Positions 17,503-26,328 of a stretch of DNA of 64,000 nucleotides are shown piece by piece. A model generated the notes under the pieces. The model ran no database searches and had not been told where the DNA came from. It saw only the letters and a program-made list of their open reading frames with translations. A program made the translations under genes and the position numbers. The DNA is from Candidatus Protochlamydia naegleriophila (GTDB lineage Bacteria > Chlamydiota > Chlamydiia > Chlamydiales > Parachlamydiaceae): contig NZ_LN879502.1 in NCBI RefSeq assembly GCF_001499655.1, forward strand, positions 1,860,001-1,924,000, written 5' to 3'. Within the stretch, counting starts at the first letter, position 1. Each line of letters starts with the position of its first letter.

Positions 17503-17667
17503 ATGATCCCTTCTATCCATTCAAAATGCCTTTTGACGATTCAAGCCGGTAAACCGGTCATCGGTTTCAATAAACGTTTACCAGAACCCGACAAAAATTT
17601 GGTGAATGCCTGCCGCCAAGAGGACAGCTGTCAGTCATTCACCAATTTTTTTTCGATCACGTTCTAG
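17503..17667 (+). pseudogene. Truncated paralogue of the 17910-19175 gene
   Basis: A 54-codon frame (ATG 17503, TAG 17665) matches the N-terminus of the next gene. It has MIxSI, then LxTIQxGKPxxGxxKR, an Ala-Cys pair at the position of the candidate catalytic Cys, and NFF, all in the same order and spacing to within a few residues. The remaining ~365 residues are absent. It therefore looks like the remnant of a tandem duplication. The last third overlaps a terminator-like hairpin, so it may also be a short expressed leader; I consider a relic more likely. Confidence 0.6.
17593..17652 (+). terminator. Terminator-like hairpin inside the gene relic
   Basis: AAAAATTTGGTGAATG and CATTCACCAATTTTT form an almost perfect 15-base-pair stem (one extra T) with a ~27-base loop, followed by more T. 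It could terminate transcripts entering from upstream or have been captured when the duplicate was truncated. Confidence 0.5.
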
Positions 17668-17909
17668 AAACCTAAGCCGGCCCCTGTACCTGCTCCATTT
17701 ACCCTCTCTTATCCCCATTGATTTTCAAGCTGCTCGTTAATAACCCTTTTAACAAGCACGCAAAATCTTAAATTTAATAAAAAAGAAATTCAATGCAACA
17801 CGCTCAATATAAATCATTTAACTTTGACAAGTTAAGCAATTAACTATATTATCGACACCCACTTACAAATAACAAAAAAAAAGAACTATAAAAACAAATA
17901 TAAACTATA

Positions 17910-19175
17910 ATGATTCATTCGATTCAAACTAATTCGGCTTGTCTATGGACGATACAACCAGGCAAACCCCTTCCCGGTTCTAGCAAACGTAAAAACGAAC
18001 AAGGGAAAGGTAATTATGGAGCTTGCTATCTTTACGCTTCTAAATTGATTGCCAATTTTTTTAATGACTCTCCTCAGTCCATTCAAATTCAAGAAAACGA
18101 TCGAAAGAGACTGTCCGGCTTTCGAAGGACCATACACGATTTCGCGACGACTACATGGCCGCATCGCGCTTTAGTCTGTGATTATGTTTCTGAACTTTTA
18201 AGAGAAAGAAAAACATCTCCTATGGCAGATGAAGATTTAAAAAAATGGATACTTGCTAATCAAAAAGCCATTCTTTTAAAAATTGCGGCGATGGGTGATG
18301 CGAAGGAAAAAGTTAAAACGGCTCGTGAATTTTTTAAACGCTATAAAGAGAGTGGGCAGGCCGACATCCATACCTTTTATTGTGATCTCTTTGCCGAAGA
18401 GAAAATGACTATTTTCTCCTCTTTCTTAAGTGCCTATATCGACATGGAAAACGCCAAAGAGTGCAAACGGCAAGAGCATGAAGAGTTTTCTCAATGGATC
18501 GCGTTGAGCTCTTTGCAAGAGGACTTCACGCGTTTATCCAAGCAAAGGCAGCTATCAATTATTCATCAGATTTTTATTGATCAAATCAAAGAACTGTATC
18601 AATTGACGCCCACCAGCTGGACTCCTTTAGATTCGATTGATCAATTAATAGTATTGTTAAAAAACGTCGGCCCCGTTGTAACAGAGGGCTTTCTTGGAAG
18701 CTCCTATGGACCCCATTCGCCTACTTTATCCACATCTACAAGTGATTATGAAATGTATGAATGGCAGGATCCCATCAAGCTTGTGGAACAGCCAAAGACT
18801 GCTCATACCGTTGTTCTCGTTGGCGCTGAAAAATCTCCAGTCCCTTCAGTTTTTTTAGTCGATCCGATCGATCCTAGCCTCCTTGAAGGAAAAAGAAAAA
18901 TCTACAAACTTTCCTATAATGATTTTTGCAAGCTCGTTTTAGACAGCAAAGGAGCGAGCCGAGTCGTGAATCAAGAATGGCAAAATGTGCAGGACCGAGC
19001 CTTGAAATACCTTTACTACCGCTCTAATCCAGCAGTTTCTGCCGCATTCACGTATAAAAAGCCCTTCTATCCAACAGCTAAGCAGCAATTGATTGCCCGT
19101 ATAATCGTAATCAGCCTAATCATCTTGACTGGCGGATTCGTATTGAAAACATTCGGTCTTGATCAGAGTAAATAA
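17910..19175 (+). CDS. Membrane-anchored protein with cysteine-protease-like Cys/His/Asp pattern
   Basis: A 421-residue protein that I do not recognise as a named family. Three segments suggest a papain-like thiol enzyme: NYGACYLYASKLI with Cys39, HTVVLVG with His299, and VFLVDPID with Asp318, in the order and local context (Gly before Cys, hydrophobic strand after His, aromatic/hydrophobic strand before Asp-Pro) seen in such enzymes. A single hydrophobic helix near the end (about residues 397-414) would anchor it in a membrane. No signal peptide is visible. The Cys segment is also present in the upstream truncated copy. An inverted repeat follows the gene. A secreted effector is an inference from organism type. 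Confidence 0.5.
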   Translation: MIHSIQTNSACLWTIQPGKPLPGSSKRKNEQGKGNYGACYLYASKLIANFFNDSPQSIQIQENDRKRLSGFRRTIHDFATTTWPHRALVCDYVSELLRERKTSPMADEDLKKWILANQKAILLKIAAMGDAKEKVKTAREFFKRYKESGQADIHTFYCDLFAEEKMTIFSSFLSAYIDMENAKECKRQEHEEFSQWIALSSLQEDFTRLSKQRQLSIIHQIFIDQIKELYQLTPTSWTPLDSIDQLIVLLKNVGPVVTEGFLGSSYGPHSPTLSTSTSDYEMYEWQDPIKLVEQPKTAHTVVLVGAEKSPVPSVFLVDPIDPSLLEGKRKIYKLSYNDFCKLVLDSKGASRVVNQEWQNVQDRALKYLYYRSNPAVSAAFTYKKPFYPTAKQQLIARIIVISLIILTGGFVLKTFGLDQSK

Positions 19176-19183
19176 AAACCCCA

Positions 19184-19244
19184 TTCGTGAGTTTATCAGT
19201 CCATGAGTCACTATCAAAACGCTCATTTGAAAAACTCACGAATC
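19184..19244. repeat. Inverted repeat downstream of the Cys-protease-like gene
   Basis: ATTCGTGAGTTT (19184-19195) and AAACTCACGAAT (19233-19244) are perfect 12-base inverted repeats separated by 37 bases. There is no T-run directly after the right arm. It lies between the end of the plus-strand gene and the end of rnpA and could act as a bidirectional stop or processing hairpin. Confidence 0.55.
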
Positions 19245-19288
19245 AAAACTACCCAATCACCCCCAAACATTCCCAAGAACGTTTGAAT

Positions 19289-19630
19289 TTAAACTTGATT
19301 ACTCTTGAGCTGATCTGAAAAGGCCTTTTCAATGAGAGAAAATAACTCTTTTTGAATATCTAAGCTGCTAGCTTGATGCGCCAACGTACGCGGTTTGACG
19401 ACAAGCAAAAACGAACCAGGAAACTGTTGATAAGATAAACGGAAAGCTTCGCGCACAACGCGTTTAAAACGATTGCGGTCGTGCGCTTTTCCGAATTTAC
19501 GGGTGACGGTAATTCCAAGCCGAGAAGTAGGCTCTTTACTAGAACGGATATCAACGATAATCCATTGGCCGACATAACGTCGGCTTCCATGAGCCATGCG
19601 CTGGTACTGACGACGAGTACGCAAGCGCAC
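19289..19630 (-). CDS. rnpA: Ribonuclease P protein component
   Basis: Protein subunit of RNase P, which matures tRNA 5' ends. The RNase P signature is clear: RLGITVTRKFGKAHDRNRFKRVVREAFR, quoted in part as RNRFKRVVREAFR. The listed start is GTG at 19630, giving 113 residues. The family usually has a short HRFPKS-type N-terminus, and exactly that sequence (LTHRFPKS) is encoded in frame just upstream, reaching an ATT codon near the rpmH stop, so the true start may be a rare codon upstream. It lies directly downstream of rpmH, as in most bacteria. Confidence 0.92.
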   Translation of the reverse strand: MRLRTRRQYQRMAHGSRRYVGQWIIVDIRSSKEPTSRLGITVTRKFGKAHDRNRFKRVVREAFRLSYQQFPGSFLLVVKPRTLAHQASSLDIQKELFSLIEKAFSDQLKSNQV

Positions 19631-19650
19631 TGACTTAGGAAATCGATGAG

Positions 19651-19788
19651 TTAGACGCGTGTTAATTGCTTACGTCCGTGTCTACGACGTCTATTGATAA
19701 TTTTGCGTCCGTTGGCTGTGCTCATTCTTTTCAAAAATCCATGCTCAGAAGAACGGCGACGCTTGCTTGGTTGGTAAGTACGCTTCAC
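19651..19788 (-). CDS. rpmH: 50S ribosomal protein L34
   Basis: A 45-residue, very basic ribosomal protein. It starts with GTG at 19788 ([20 protein letters not shown]) and ends [13 protein letters not shown]. This is the canonical L34 sequence. It is immediately upstream of rnpA on the same strand. Confidence 0.96.
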   Translation of the reverse strand: MKRTYQPSKRRRSSEHGFLKRMSTANGRKIINRRRRHGRKQLTRV

Positions 19789-20206
19789 GGTTAATTTCCT
19801 TAAAAATTAAAATTCAATGTTGGTAAAGCCCAGTATTCTTGGCTTCAAACGTTTAAACATGACAAGAGGATAGCGATTTTCAATAATAAATGCAAGGGGT
19901 AAATCTTTGCCGCTTGGGGTTCCAGCACCAGCCCCCGATTTATTCCTCTCGCTCAACTTCTCCTATATATAAAAGGATCTCTCCATTATATTCCATGTTA
20001 ACGACCAAACAACTAAAAAACATCTCCACTAGGAAACTCCAGCACTCGCATTTACAGATCTTAGACATGTAATGCTCTAATGCGATTATCTTCTAAGCAA
20101 TCCAATGCAGATTCTCGCAGAAAAAAGGTTGAATAAAATTGCATCTTGATTTATAACTAATGCTTACTTTATAACCTTTACTGATTAACTCAATTAGGGA
20201 ATCCTC

Positions 20207-20344
20207 ATGAAAGTCAAAGCATCGGTCAAAGCTGATCCTTCTAAAGGCGATATTCTTGTTCGTCGCAGTGGTCGTTTGTATGTGATCAACAAAAAAGATC
20301 CAAATCGCAAGCAGCGCCAAAAAGGCCCAGCCCGTAAAAAATAA
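20207..20344 (+). CDS. rpmJ: 50S ribosomal protein L36
   Basis: A 45-residue ribosomal protein, [20 protein letters not shown] followed by a basic [15 protein letters not shown] tail. The usual zinc cysteines of L36 are absent, so this is the C-minus form with the longer tail common in chlamydiae. Start ATG at 20207 with GGGA upstream. It is followed 10 bases later by rpsN; the rpmJ-rpsN pairing is seen in other bacteria. Confidence 0.88.
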   Translation: MKVKASVKADPSKGDILVRRSGRLYVINKKDPNRKQRQKGPARKK

Positions 20345-20354
20345 GGAAGAAAAC

Positions 20355-20660
20355 ATGGCGAAAAAGTCATCTGTAGAAAAGCAAAAGCGCCGCGAAAAAC
20401 TTGTCAAGTTAAAATGGGACAAGAGGCAAGAGCTGCGCGAAAAAAGTTATAACATGAATCTCAGCGAAGAAGAAAGAGAGCAGGCTCGCATTGCCCTCAA
20501 CAAAATGCCTCGCGATTCTTCTCCTATCCGTTTAAGAAACCGTTGTCAACTGACTGGGCGCCCACGCGGATTCTTGCGCAAATTTAAACTTTCTCGTTTA
20601 ACGTTCAGAGAATTAGCCTCTATGGGAATGATTCCTGGTGTAACGAAATCAAGCTGGTAA
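20355..20660 (+). CDS. rpsN: 30S ribosomal protein S14
   Basis: Small-subunit ribosomal protein S14, 101 residues, the long form without zinc-binding cysteine pairs. Conserved sequence [21 protein letters not shown] (first part) and [17 protein letters not shown] end are present. AAGGAAG precedes the ATG. It is in an operon with rpmJ and is followed by a strong terminator. Confidence 0.97.
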   Translation: MAKKSSVEKQKRREKLVKLKWDKRQELREKSYNMNLSEEEREQARIALNKMPRDSSPIRLRNRCQLTGRPRGFLRKFKLSRLTFRELASMGMIPGVTKSSW

Positions 20661-20712
20661 GCTGAGCCATTTAGCGCTCAATAGACTAAAAGTCTGCTTA
20701 ACCCTGAAGATT

Positions 20713-20739
20713 AAAGGATGACAACTGTCATCCTTTTTT
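20713..20739 (+). terminator. Intrinsic terminator after rpsN
   Basis: AAAGGATGAC and GTCATCCTTT form a perfect 10-base-pair stem with an AACT loop and run into TTTTTT. Confidence 0.93.
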
Positions 20740-21049
20740 ATACCTAAAATTCATCTCCCCATTCCCAACTACCTCACAGAGACAAAAAGACAATCCCTCC
20801 TTAAGTAAGAGTAAGTTTTTCTTGTGAATGCAAGGAAGAGTCACCCACCGCTGCTGCGCACTTCCTCTACAGTCAGCATACTACATTCTGCCTCTCTTTA
20901 TCGCCCAAGTTCGTATAATAGGATGTAAAAGTGGGAAACCAAGAAAGCGAATGCGCAATAGGCCGAAACAAGGATTGTTAAACGATCTTAAAGCCCATCG
21001 AAATGAGCTCCAAGCAAAAAGAATAGTGGATCAAATAGGGAGCAAGCAC

Positions 21050-21529
21050 TTATTGCTTGCTCAAAGCATCTTTCAATTCAGGCAGCTGCTCAACTTTCTG
21101 CCACTGCCCCATCCCTTCTGTCCACACATAACTAGTAAGCTCCAACAAGCCCCTATTCCACATCTCTCTTAAAGCAACAATGCTAACAGGACCCATTTGC
21201 TGATGCTCTTGATCTAAGTAATACCACAGCTTACTCTCTTCTTCTTTCCAAGCTGGAACAGGAGCTAGAGGGGGCGACATATGCTCTAAAGAAGGATCTG
21301 GTCTGGATACTGTCATGGTTGGCTGCCCTTCACTAGCATCTTCTTCGCGAAGAGAAGGAAGAAAGAAAAGGATTAAAGGAGCAAAGACACCTAACAAAAC
21401 CCCTAAAATAAACCAGATTGTAAAACTGCGCCCTTTTCGATCGGCATAATAAGCTGTTAAACTCGCAATGATGACTAAAATAATAAAACTCACAATCATT
21501 TGCATTGTTGAGGGTTCCTGATGAGGCAT
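21050..21529 (-). CDS. Membrane protein with C-terminal GYF-like (DUF4339) domain
   Basis: A 159-residue protein with two hydrophobic helices at about residues 10-30 and 36-57. A Pro-rich linker precedes a GYF_2/DUF4339 domain: LWYYLDQEHQQMGPVSIVAL, then LREMWNRGLL and SYVWTEGMGQWQKV. Such domains are common adaptors in bacterial membrane proteins; the ligand is unknown. The ATG at 21529 is chosen over the TTG two codons upstream because AAAGGA then has normal spacing. Topology suggests the GYF domain faces the cytoplasm. Confidence 0.82.
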   Translation of the reverse strand: MPHQEPSTMQMIVSFIILVIIASLTAYYADRKGRSFTIWFILGVLLGVFAPLILFFLPSLREEDASEGQPTMTVSRPDPSLEHMSPPLAPVPAWKEEESKLWYYLDQEHQQMGPVSIVALREMWNRGLLELTSYVWTEGMGQWQKVEQLPELKDALSKQ

Positions 21530-22165
21530 GCTCAATCCTTTCTAGTTAAATGGTTGAATCAAATCGTTTGAGGATTTTATTTTTTTGTGAATCACTTAAA
21601 GCATCTAAAAGCGTTGAAAACGACTTAGCAGCTTTCTTCCACTAGACATCTTTCGAAATCATTAATGATTCATCTTTGAGATGATTCTCTCAATTGATTA
21701 TCCCCTTATCTTTTGGACACAATGGCAAATCATGATCACTCTCGAAAAAAGTCTACTAAAGCACAAAAACTTTTGAAAAGCCAGCTTTCTCTATACCTTC
21801 CGCGAGTCGCTTGCTTCTTGCAACAGAACACTCAAACGCATTAGTTTTTCATAGCGCTGGACAACGCTAAAATCTCTGAAGTTGCCAGATCGTATCCCTT
21901 CCCTACTAGCCTATAGAGACTCTCTTAAGACGGAAACTTGTGCACCAGCCCAAACTGCAAGAAAATTAATAATTGGGTACTAGTCAGATTAAAATCTTCA
22001 TGCTAATCTAATTGTATACAAAGTACCTGAAGAATAGGCTTTTAGACAACGTGAAAGACACAAGAATGACGTGGTAACAAACAAAGCCTTCTAATCAAAC
22101 CTAAGAAAGAATAGTCTGGTTTTTTGTATACGAAACAGCTGCCACTCAGACCAGGAGAATTACTC
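21530..22165. other. Long intergenic region, possible gene relic
   Basis: No intact gene. On the minus strand around 21780-21950 a broken frame reads GAQVSVLRESL, stop, then FRDFSVVQRYEKLMRL. This vaguely recalls the C-terminal end of UbiH-type FAD monooxygenases. The similarity is too weak for a call. The last part carries the AGGAG ribosome site of the Asp23 gene. Confidence 0.3.
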
Positions 22166-22654
22166 ATGATAGACCCTAAAGTAAAAGTTGATAAGAAGAG
22201 AGTCGACACTAAAGAATTTGAAATTCCTGAAACTGTTTTTATACGCGACATTGAAAATAAAGTTTTTCAATCCATTGTCTTGCAATGTCTAGCTCAAATT
22301 GACGGTATAAGCCTGGTTGAAGGAAACTTTATTGATCATTTGCTCGGCCGTAGTGCTGAAGGCGTAAAAGGCATTTATGCTGAGCAAGATGATAAAAGCC
22401 AGTCGGTCACGATCAAAGTCGAAGTCAATATTCAATTTGGCATCTCAATCCCAGAAAAAGCTGAAGAAATCCAGACCAACATTGCTGAAGAAATCACTAA
22501 ATTGACAGGTCTGCACGTCGCCTCTGTGCACGTAGTCTTTAAAAATGTCATCTCGGTTGAACAAGCTCATAAGTTAAGTCAGCAAGGCGCAACTCAAGGC
22601 CCCCCGACACTGATGGGATCAAATCTAGGCGAAGAGTACTCTGATGAATTTTAA
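22166..22654 (+). CDS. Asp23/Gls24 family envelope stress protein
   Basis: A 162-residue soluble protein of the Asp23/Gls24 family. The core reads FIRDIENKVFQSIVLQC, then IDGISLVEGNFID, the VKVEVNIQFGISIPEKAEEI strand-helix, and TGLHVASVHVVFKNVI at the C-terminus. Members are membrane-associated through AmaP-type partners and respond to envelope stress. The ATG at 22166 is chosen because AGGAG lies 8 bases upstream; the longer frame from 22124 lacks a site. It overlaps by 11 bases with the next gene, which looks like its membrane partner. Confidence 0.88.
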   Translation: MIDPKVKVDKKRVDTKEFEIPETVFIRDIENKVFQSIVLQCLAQIDGISLVEGNFIDHLLGRSAEGVKGIYAEQDDKSQSVTIKVEVNIQFGISIPEKAEEIQTNIAEEITKLTGLHVASVHVVFKNVISVEQAHKLSQQGATQGPPTLMGSNLGEEYSDEF

Positions 22655-23159
22655 ATTTGGGCGCTTTTTCCACCTAGCAATTAGCTTCATCCTAGGAACC
22701 TTTTTCTTTACCATGGGAGTTTTTAGCATTGCCCTCCCATGGTCTTCCCATCTGCAAGCTGCAACCATTCGATTTCTAACAGAAAACGCTTTAATCCTCT
22801 CCTTATTTGGACTTGGATTTGCTTTAGTCGGACTGTCGATTGTCATTTATACTTTTTTGAGCACAAGACACCACTACGCCCATGTCAGAATAGGTAGCCG
22901 CGCCGTAACAATTGATGAAAACCTAATAGAGCAATATCTAGAAGCCTATTGGAAAGAGCGTTTTCCACAGCATCACATTCCTTTCTATTTAACCATCCGC
23001 AACCAGTCTTTGCAAATTGTCGCCAATTTCCCTCATCTACCAGAGCCGGAACAGCAGCTATTACTAGAGGGAATCAATCAAGATTTCAAGGGGCTGTTTG
23101 GAGATCTACTCGGGTACCCGCATGACGTCCATTTGATTGCCAGCTTCGACACAGCCTAA
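22644..23159 (+). CDS. AmaP-like membrane partner of the Asp23 protein
   Basis: A 171-residue protein with two N-terminal hydrophobic helices (about residues 8-32 and 48-70). A soluble domain follows, with VTIDENLIEQYLEAYWKERF and a C-terminal VHLIASFD strand. Its layout and its 11-base overlap with the Asp23 gene match the AmaP-type anchor that recruits Asp23 to the membrane. Sequence similarity to AmaP proper is not obvious by eye, so the assignment rests on context. Confidence 0.6.
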   Translation: MNFKFGRFFHLAISFILGTFFFTMGVFSIALPWSSHLQAATIRFLTENALILSLFGLGFALVGLSIVIYTFLSTRHHYAHVRIGSRAVTIDENLIEQYLEAYWKERFPQHHIPFYLTIRNQSLQIVANFPHLPEPEQQLLLEGINQDFKGLFGDLLGYPHDVHLIASFDTA

Positions 23160-23303
23160 GCAATTCGCATCAAGTCCTCCTTAAGCTGATGCTTGCATGC
23201 ATCTAGCAGGAAATGCTCTTGGATGTGATTGACTCGGTTTGAGCTATGCATCCACTCAGATAACAACCTCCCCCTTCAATACAATCAAAGCCTCATCAGA
23301 GTG

Positions 23304-24761
23304 TCAATTGTGTGCCTGGCAAACTAATTCCACACCAGACTGAGATACAAGGGACTTTTTAACAAGTTTCGCTTGGCTTGCCTCTTGCGCAGCACGAGCA
23401 ATCAAAAGCGCCGTTTGCAGGGCATTCGAAAAATGGATTTGATCGATCGTAAGATTCTCTGGCTGGATACAATTTGCTCTTTGCAGTTCCTCTAAGAGCA
23501 TACACCCTCGCTTTAAACGAGCCTTATCGCGCTTGATTCCTACATAATGCCACATCAAATGCTTGAGCAAATACCAATCTTCTTGAAGAATACTTTCCGA
23601 CTGTTGTTGAATCACATAGTCCCGTTCCTTTAATTCTGGGAAATAATAAATAAATTTAGATAAATGCTTGACAACGTCTTCAGCGCAAGCCGTCGCCCAT
23701 GTAAGACTTTCCAATACGCTAATCGCTTCATCACAAAATTCATAAAATAAGCCAGTACAAGCAACTTCACCAAGCGCACGCAAACGCTGCAGACTCGTTT
23801 GTCCTGTGCGATCAACTGCAATGCCGCCTCCTGTATAGCGTGCTACAGGGATAATTGGTAAGGGGTCTTTAGCGATATTAAAACCATGATTTAGACAAAA
23901 GGTATCTACTGCTGGAAACTTGTCTTTTAAAGACACCGGATCCAATATAGTTAAATCAAGCCATAAATGATCGACATGATGCGCTTGCAATGCATCATAA
24001 ATAGGCTCGCTCAATTGGCTTGCCAATCCAATATCTTCTGATGGCATGGACTTCAACACATGCAGCTTGCCCCCTGCCTGCAAAAGCTCCAAAGGCAAGG
24101 GAAAACAAGGCTTATCTTTTTCGTATAGTCCCAATGGATGGAATTGGATGTTTTCCATATTCAAAAGCCGCACCCCCGCTCGATGGGCAATCGACAATCC
24201 CCCACCTCTGGCCATAGCTGGATGAGTTGAATAAGGAAATAAAGACGTCGCGCCCCCGGTTGCTAAAATCACTTCCTTAGCCAAAATAGTTTCCACTTCT
24301 CCCGTGGCATGATGGTATAAAACGGCGCCTAAGCAGCTGGGCTTTTTATAAACATCTCCGTAAGCCAAAGAATGTTTATCCAAAGTCAACAATTCAATGA
24401 AACTATGGTTGGCAATCCACTCAATATCGGGGAGTTGCTTGAGCTGTTCTTGCAAACAACGATGAATATCGACGTTGCCATTGCGATCGACCAAGTAATG
24501 AGATTCTAATAATTCATCCACGCTTTTTCTTGCGTGCGAGACCAGCTGCGCCATTGCTCGCGAACAGTTTTCTCGCTCAACTAACTGGAGAGCCTTCAAC
24601 TTATCCTCGAATTGTCCATGCTGAATAAAAGGTGCATGGTACGCACGTTGATCAAAAGAGGAGGTTACAATGGTAACTGGAACGCCGCGTTTCGCCAAAG
24701 CCAGGGCAACGGCACAACCAGCAATTCCAGCTCCTACAACAAGAACGTCTTTTACTTTCAT
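23304..24761 (-). CDS. NadB-like FAD flavoprotein with altered active site
   Basis: A 485-residue member of the L-aspartate oxidase/succinate dehydrogenase flavoprotein family. The FAD-binding GAGIAG motif is at residues 10-15 and there are ILATGG, GDGIA-like MARGGGLSIAHRAG and NIQFHPLGLY segments. The C-terminal FAD segment GEVACTGL is present. However, the NadB pattern HYTCGG is RYTGGG here, and the conserved GANRxASNSLLE stretch after GEVACTGL is replaced by unrelated sequence (FYEFCDEAISVLE). Known NadB uses these residues for substrate and FAD binding, so genuine L-aspartate oxidase activity is doubtful. No nadA or nadC is nearby. Confidence 0.75.
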   Translation of the reverse strand: MKVKDVLVVGAGIAGCAVALALAKRGVPVTIVTSSFDQRAYHAPFIQHGQFEDKLKALQLVERENCSRAMAQLVSHARKSVDELLESHYLVDRNGNVDIHRCLQEQLKQLPDIEWIANHSFIELLTLDKHSLAYGDVYKKPSCLGAVLYHHATGEVETILAKEVILATGGATSLFPYSTHPAMARGGGLSIAHRAGVRLLNMENIQFHPLGLYEKDKPCFPLPLELLQAGGKLHVLKSMPSEDIGLASQLSEPIYDALQAHHVDHLWLDLTILDPVSLKDKFPAVDTFCLNHGFNIAKDPLPIIPVARYTGGGIAVDRTGQTSLQRLRALGEVACTGLFYEFCDEAISVLESLTWATACAEDVVKHLSKFIYYFPELKERDYVIQQQSESILQEDWYLLKHLMWHYVGIKRDKARLKRGCMLLEELQRANCIQPENLTIDQIHFSNALQTALLIARAAQEASQAKLVKKSLVSQSGVELVCQAHN

Positions 24762-25000
24762 TCTCTCCCCCTTAACTGACCAAATTTAAAATACTCCCTT
24801 AGGCTTTACCGAAAGTTTCTTAAGAATTCAAATATTTTCTAATCTGATTTTTAAATCAGATAAATCGAACCTCCTCGAATTAGCTCTTGAGTTAGATTGA
24901 GAATTAATCTTACAAATGGGCATGATAGACGCGATTGCTTTCGTGAGTGCCGACCTTAAGGCTTTTTCACGACCCTAAACACCAAACCCAATCATTTTTT

Positions 25001-25600
25001 ATGCGCTCTACCTATCCTCTCTTTCAATCTCACCTCGACTTAGCCCATCACTACTGGTCAAAACTCCTCAAGCCAGGTGACAGAGCGATCGATGCCACCT
25101 GCGGTAATGGCCATGACACCTTAAAATTATGCCAACTGGCCTTATGCCAAAGCGAAGGAGAAATCTATGCGCTCGATCGCCAAAGCGAAGCCATAGAAAA
25201 TACAAAAGCCTATTTGAATCAAAATCTTCTGCCCAGCCAAATCGAACACATTCACCTTATCCTCGGCTGCCACTCCCAATTCCCTGCATCTATTACACCC
25301 ACTAGCATCAAACTGATTGTTTACAATTTAGGCTATTTGCCAGGAGGAGATAAAGCGGAGACGACAGAAACTTCAACGACCTTACTAAGCCTGCAAGAGG
25401 CTTTAAACTTAGTTGTGCCAGGCGGTGCAATTAGCGTGACTTGCTATCCCGGTCATCTGGAAGGCGCTCGTGAGGAAGAGGCTATTCTGGAATGGATTAA
25501 AACCCTTTCACCTCTCGAATGGAGCGCCTGCCATCACAAATGGATCAACCGAAGGCATGCCCCAAGCCTCTTGCTGCTGCAAAAAGCAAATCGCAAATGA
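25001..25600 (+). CDS. MnmM/YtqB-type SAM-dependent RNA methyltransferase
   Basis: A 199-residue class I methyltransferase of the rRNA_methylase/YtqB family, whose studied members (MnmM) methylate tRNA wobble uridine. It has the SAM-binding motif AIDATCGNGHDTL, an acidic loop ALDRQSEAI, and the diagnostic YNLGYLPGGDK motif near residue 110. PGGAISVTCYPGH follows. The ATG at 25001 is chosen over a GTG 18 codons upstream, because the family usually starts close to the conserved HLDLAHHYW segment. The neighbours suggest no pathway link. Confidence 0.82.
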   Translation: MRSTYPLFQSHLDLAHHYWSKLLKPGDRAIDATCGNGHDTLKLCQLALCQSEGEIYALDRQSEAIENTKAYLNQNLLPSQIEHIHLILGCHSQFPASITPTSIKLIVYNLGYLPGGDKAETTETSTTLLSLQEALNLVVPGGAISVTCYPGHLEGAREEEAILEWIKTLSPLEWSACHHKWINRRHAPSLLLLQKANRK

Positions 25601-25728
25601 ACTCGGTGAAAATATAAAGATAGATGAATGAATAGGCCCATCTCTTGCCAAGACTGAGCCGGCCATAGCCTATTTAAGAAAAGGCAATTCCTCTCCTATC
25701 TTTATGGAAAGGATCCTCCATATTTTAC

Positions 25729-26328
25729 CTAATGGGATAAAATCGGATGTCCAAAGCCGACCACTGTTCGATAGCATAAAATGAGATGATTGACCCCATT
25801 GAGAGCACTGTGAGGGCTGGATTCGATGGGAAGTCCAAATTGCTGAGCAATGGCATTTTTGGATAGGCTCATTTCTGCCGGCAATTGTTCATGCTTTTGA
25901 TCAAAATTTTTGACTTGCAAAGCCCAATACATCGAGGCAAAATCAAGCCAGTGGTAAGGCCAGTGATACTTCTCTTGCGTGTAGACATCGACAATTTGAG
26001 AAAAGAATCCGCGATCAAATGCAGGATTTTGGCAAATGTAGACCGCCTTTCCTCGCTCAATTCCCAGATCATTAAAAATTTGTACAACTTCCCGGCCAAC
26101 CACCTCTTCACTTTGACCAAGCAATACTTTTTCCCAAGAAAACCCATTAATTTGAATACTGATGGGATCGTGCTTCTCCCAAACCTCTAAGGGTTGCTTA
26201 ACGATACTTTGATAAGTTAGCTTTTCCTCACCCGTATGCACATCAACGACCTTAAAGGCAATTTCCAATACACGATGATGAAAAGAATCAAGACCGGATG
26301 ATTCGATGTCTAAAAAAATGGCGAGCAT
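25729..26328 (-). CDS. DEDDh-type 3'-5' exonuclease-like protein
   Basis: A 199-residue RNase-H-fold exonuclease of the DnaQ group. Exo I has Asp7 and Glu9 in LDIESSG, Exo II has Asp105 in NPAFDRGFF, and Exo III has His173 in PHSALNGVN. The last acidic residue of the DEDDh set, expected five residues after the His, is Gly178, so catalysis may be altered. A role in DNA or RNA trimming is likely but the substrate is unknown. ATG start at 26328. Confidence 0.75.
   Translation of the reverse strand: MLAIFLDIESSGLDSFHHRVLEIAFKVVDVHTGEEKLTYQSIVKQPLEVWEKHDPISIQINGFSWEKVLLGQSEEVVGREVVQIFNDLGIERGKAVYICQNPAFDRGFFSQIVDVYTQEKYHWPYHWLDFASMYWALQVKNFDQKHEQLPAEMSLSKNAIAQQFGLPIESSPHSALNGVNHLILCYRTVVGFGHPILSH

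Noticed and set aside
20828-21172. 114-codon plus-strand frame
   Set aside because: It overlaps the end of the GYF-domain gene on the other strand and has no ribosome site or family resemblance.
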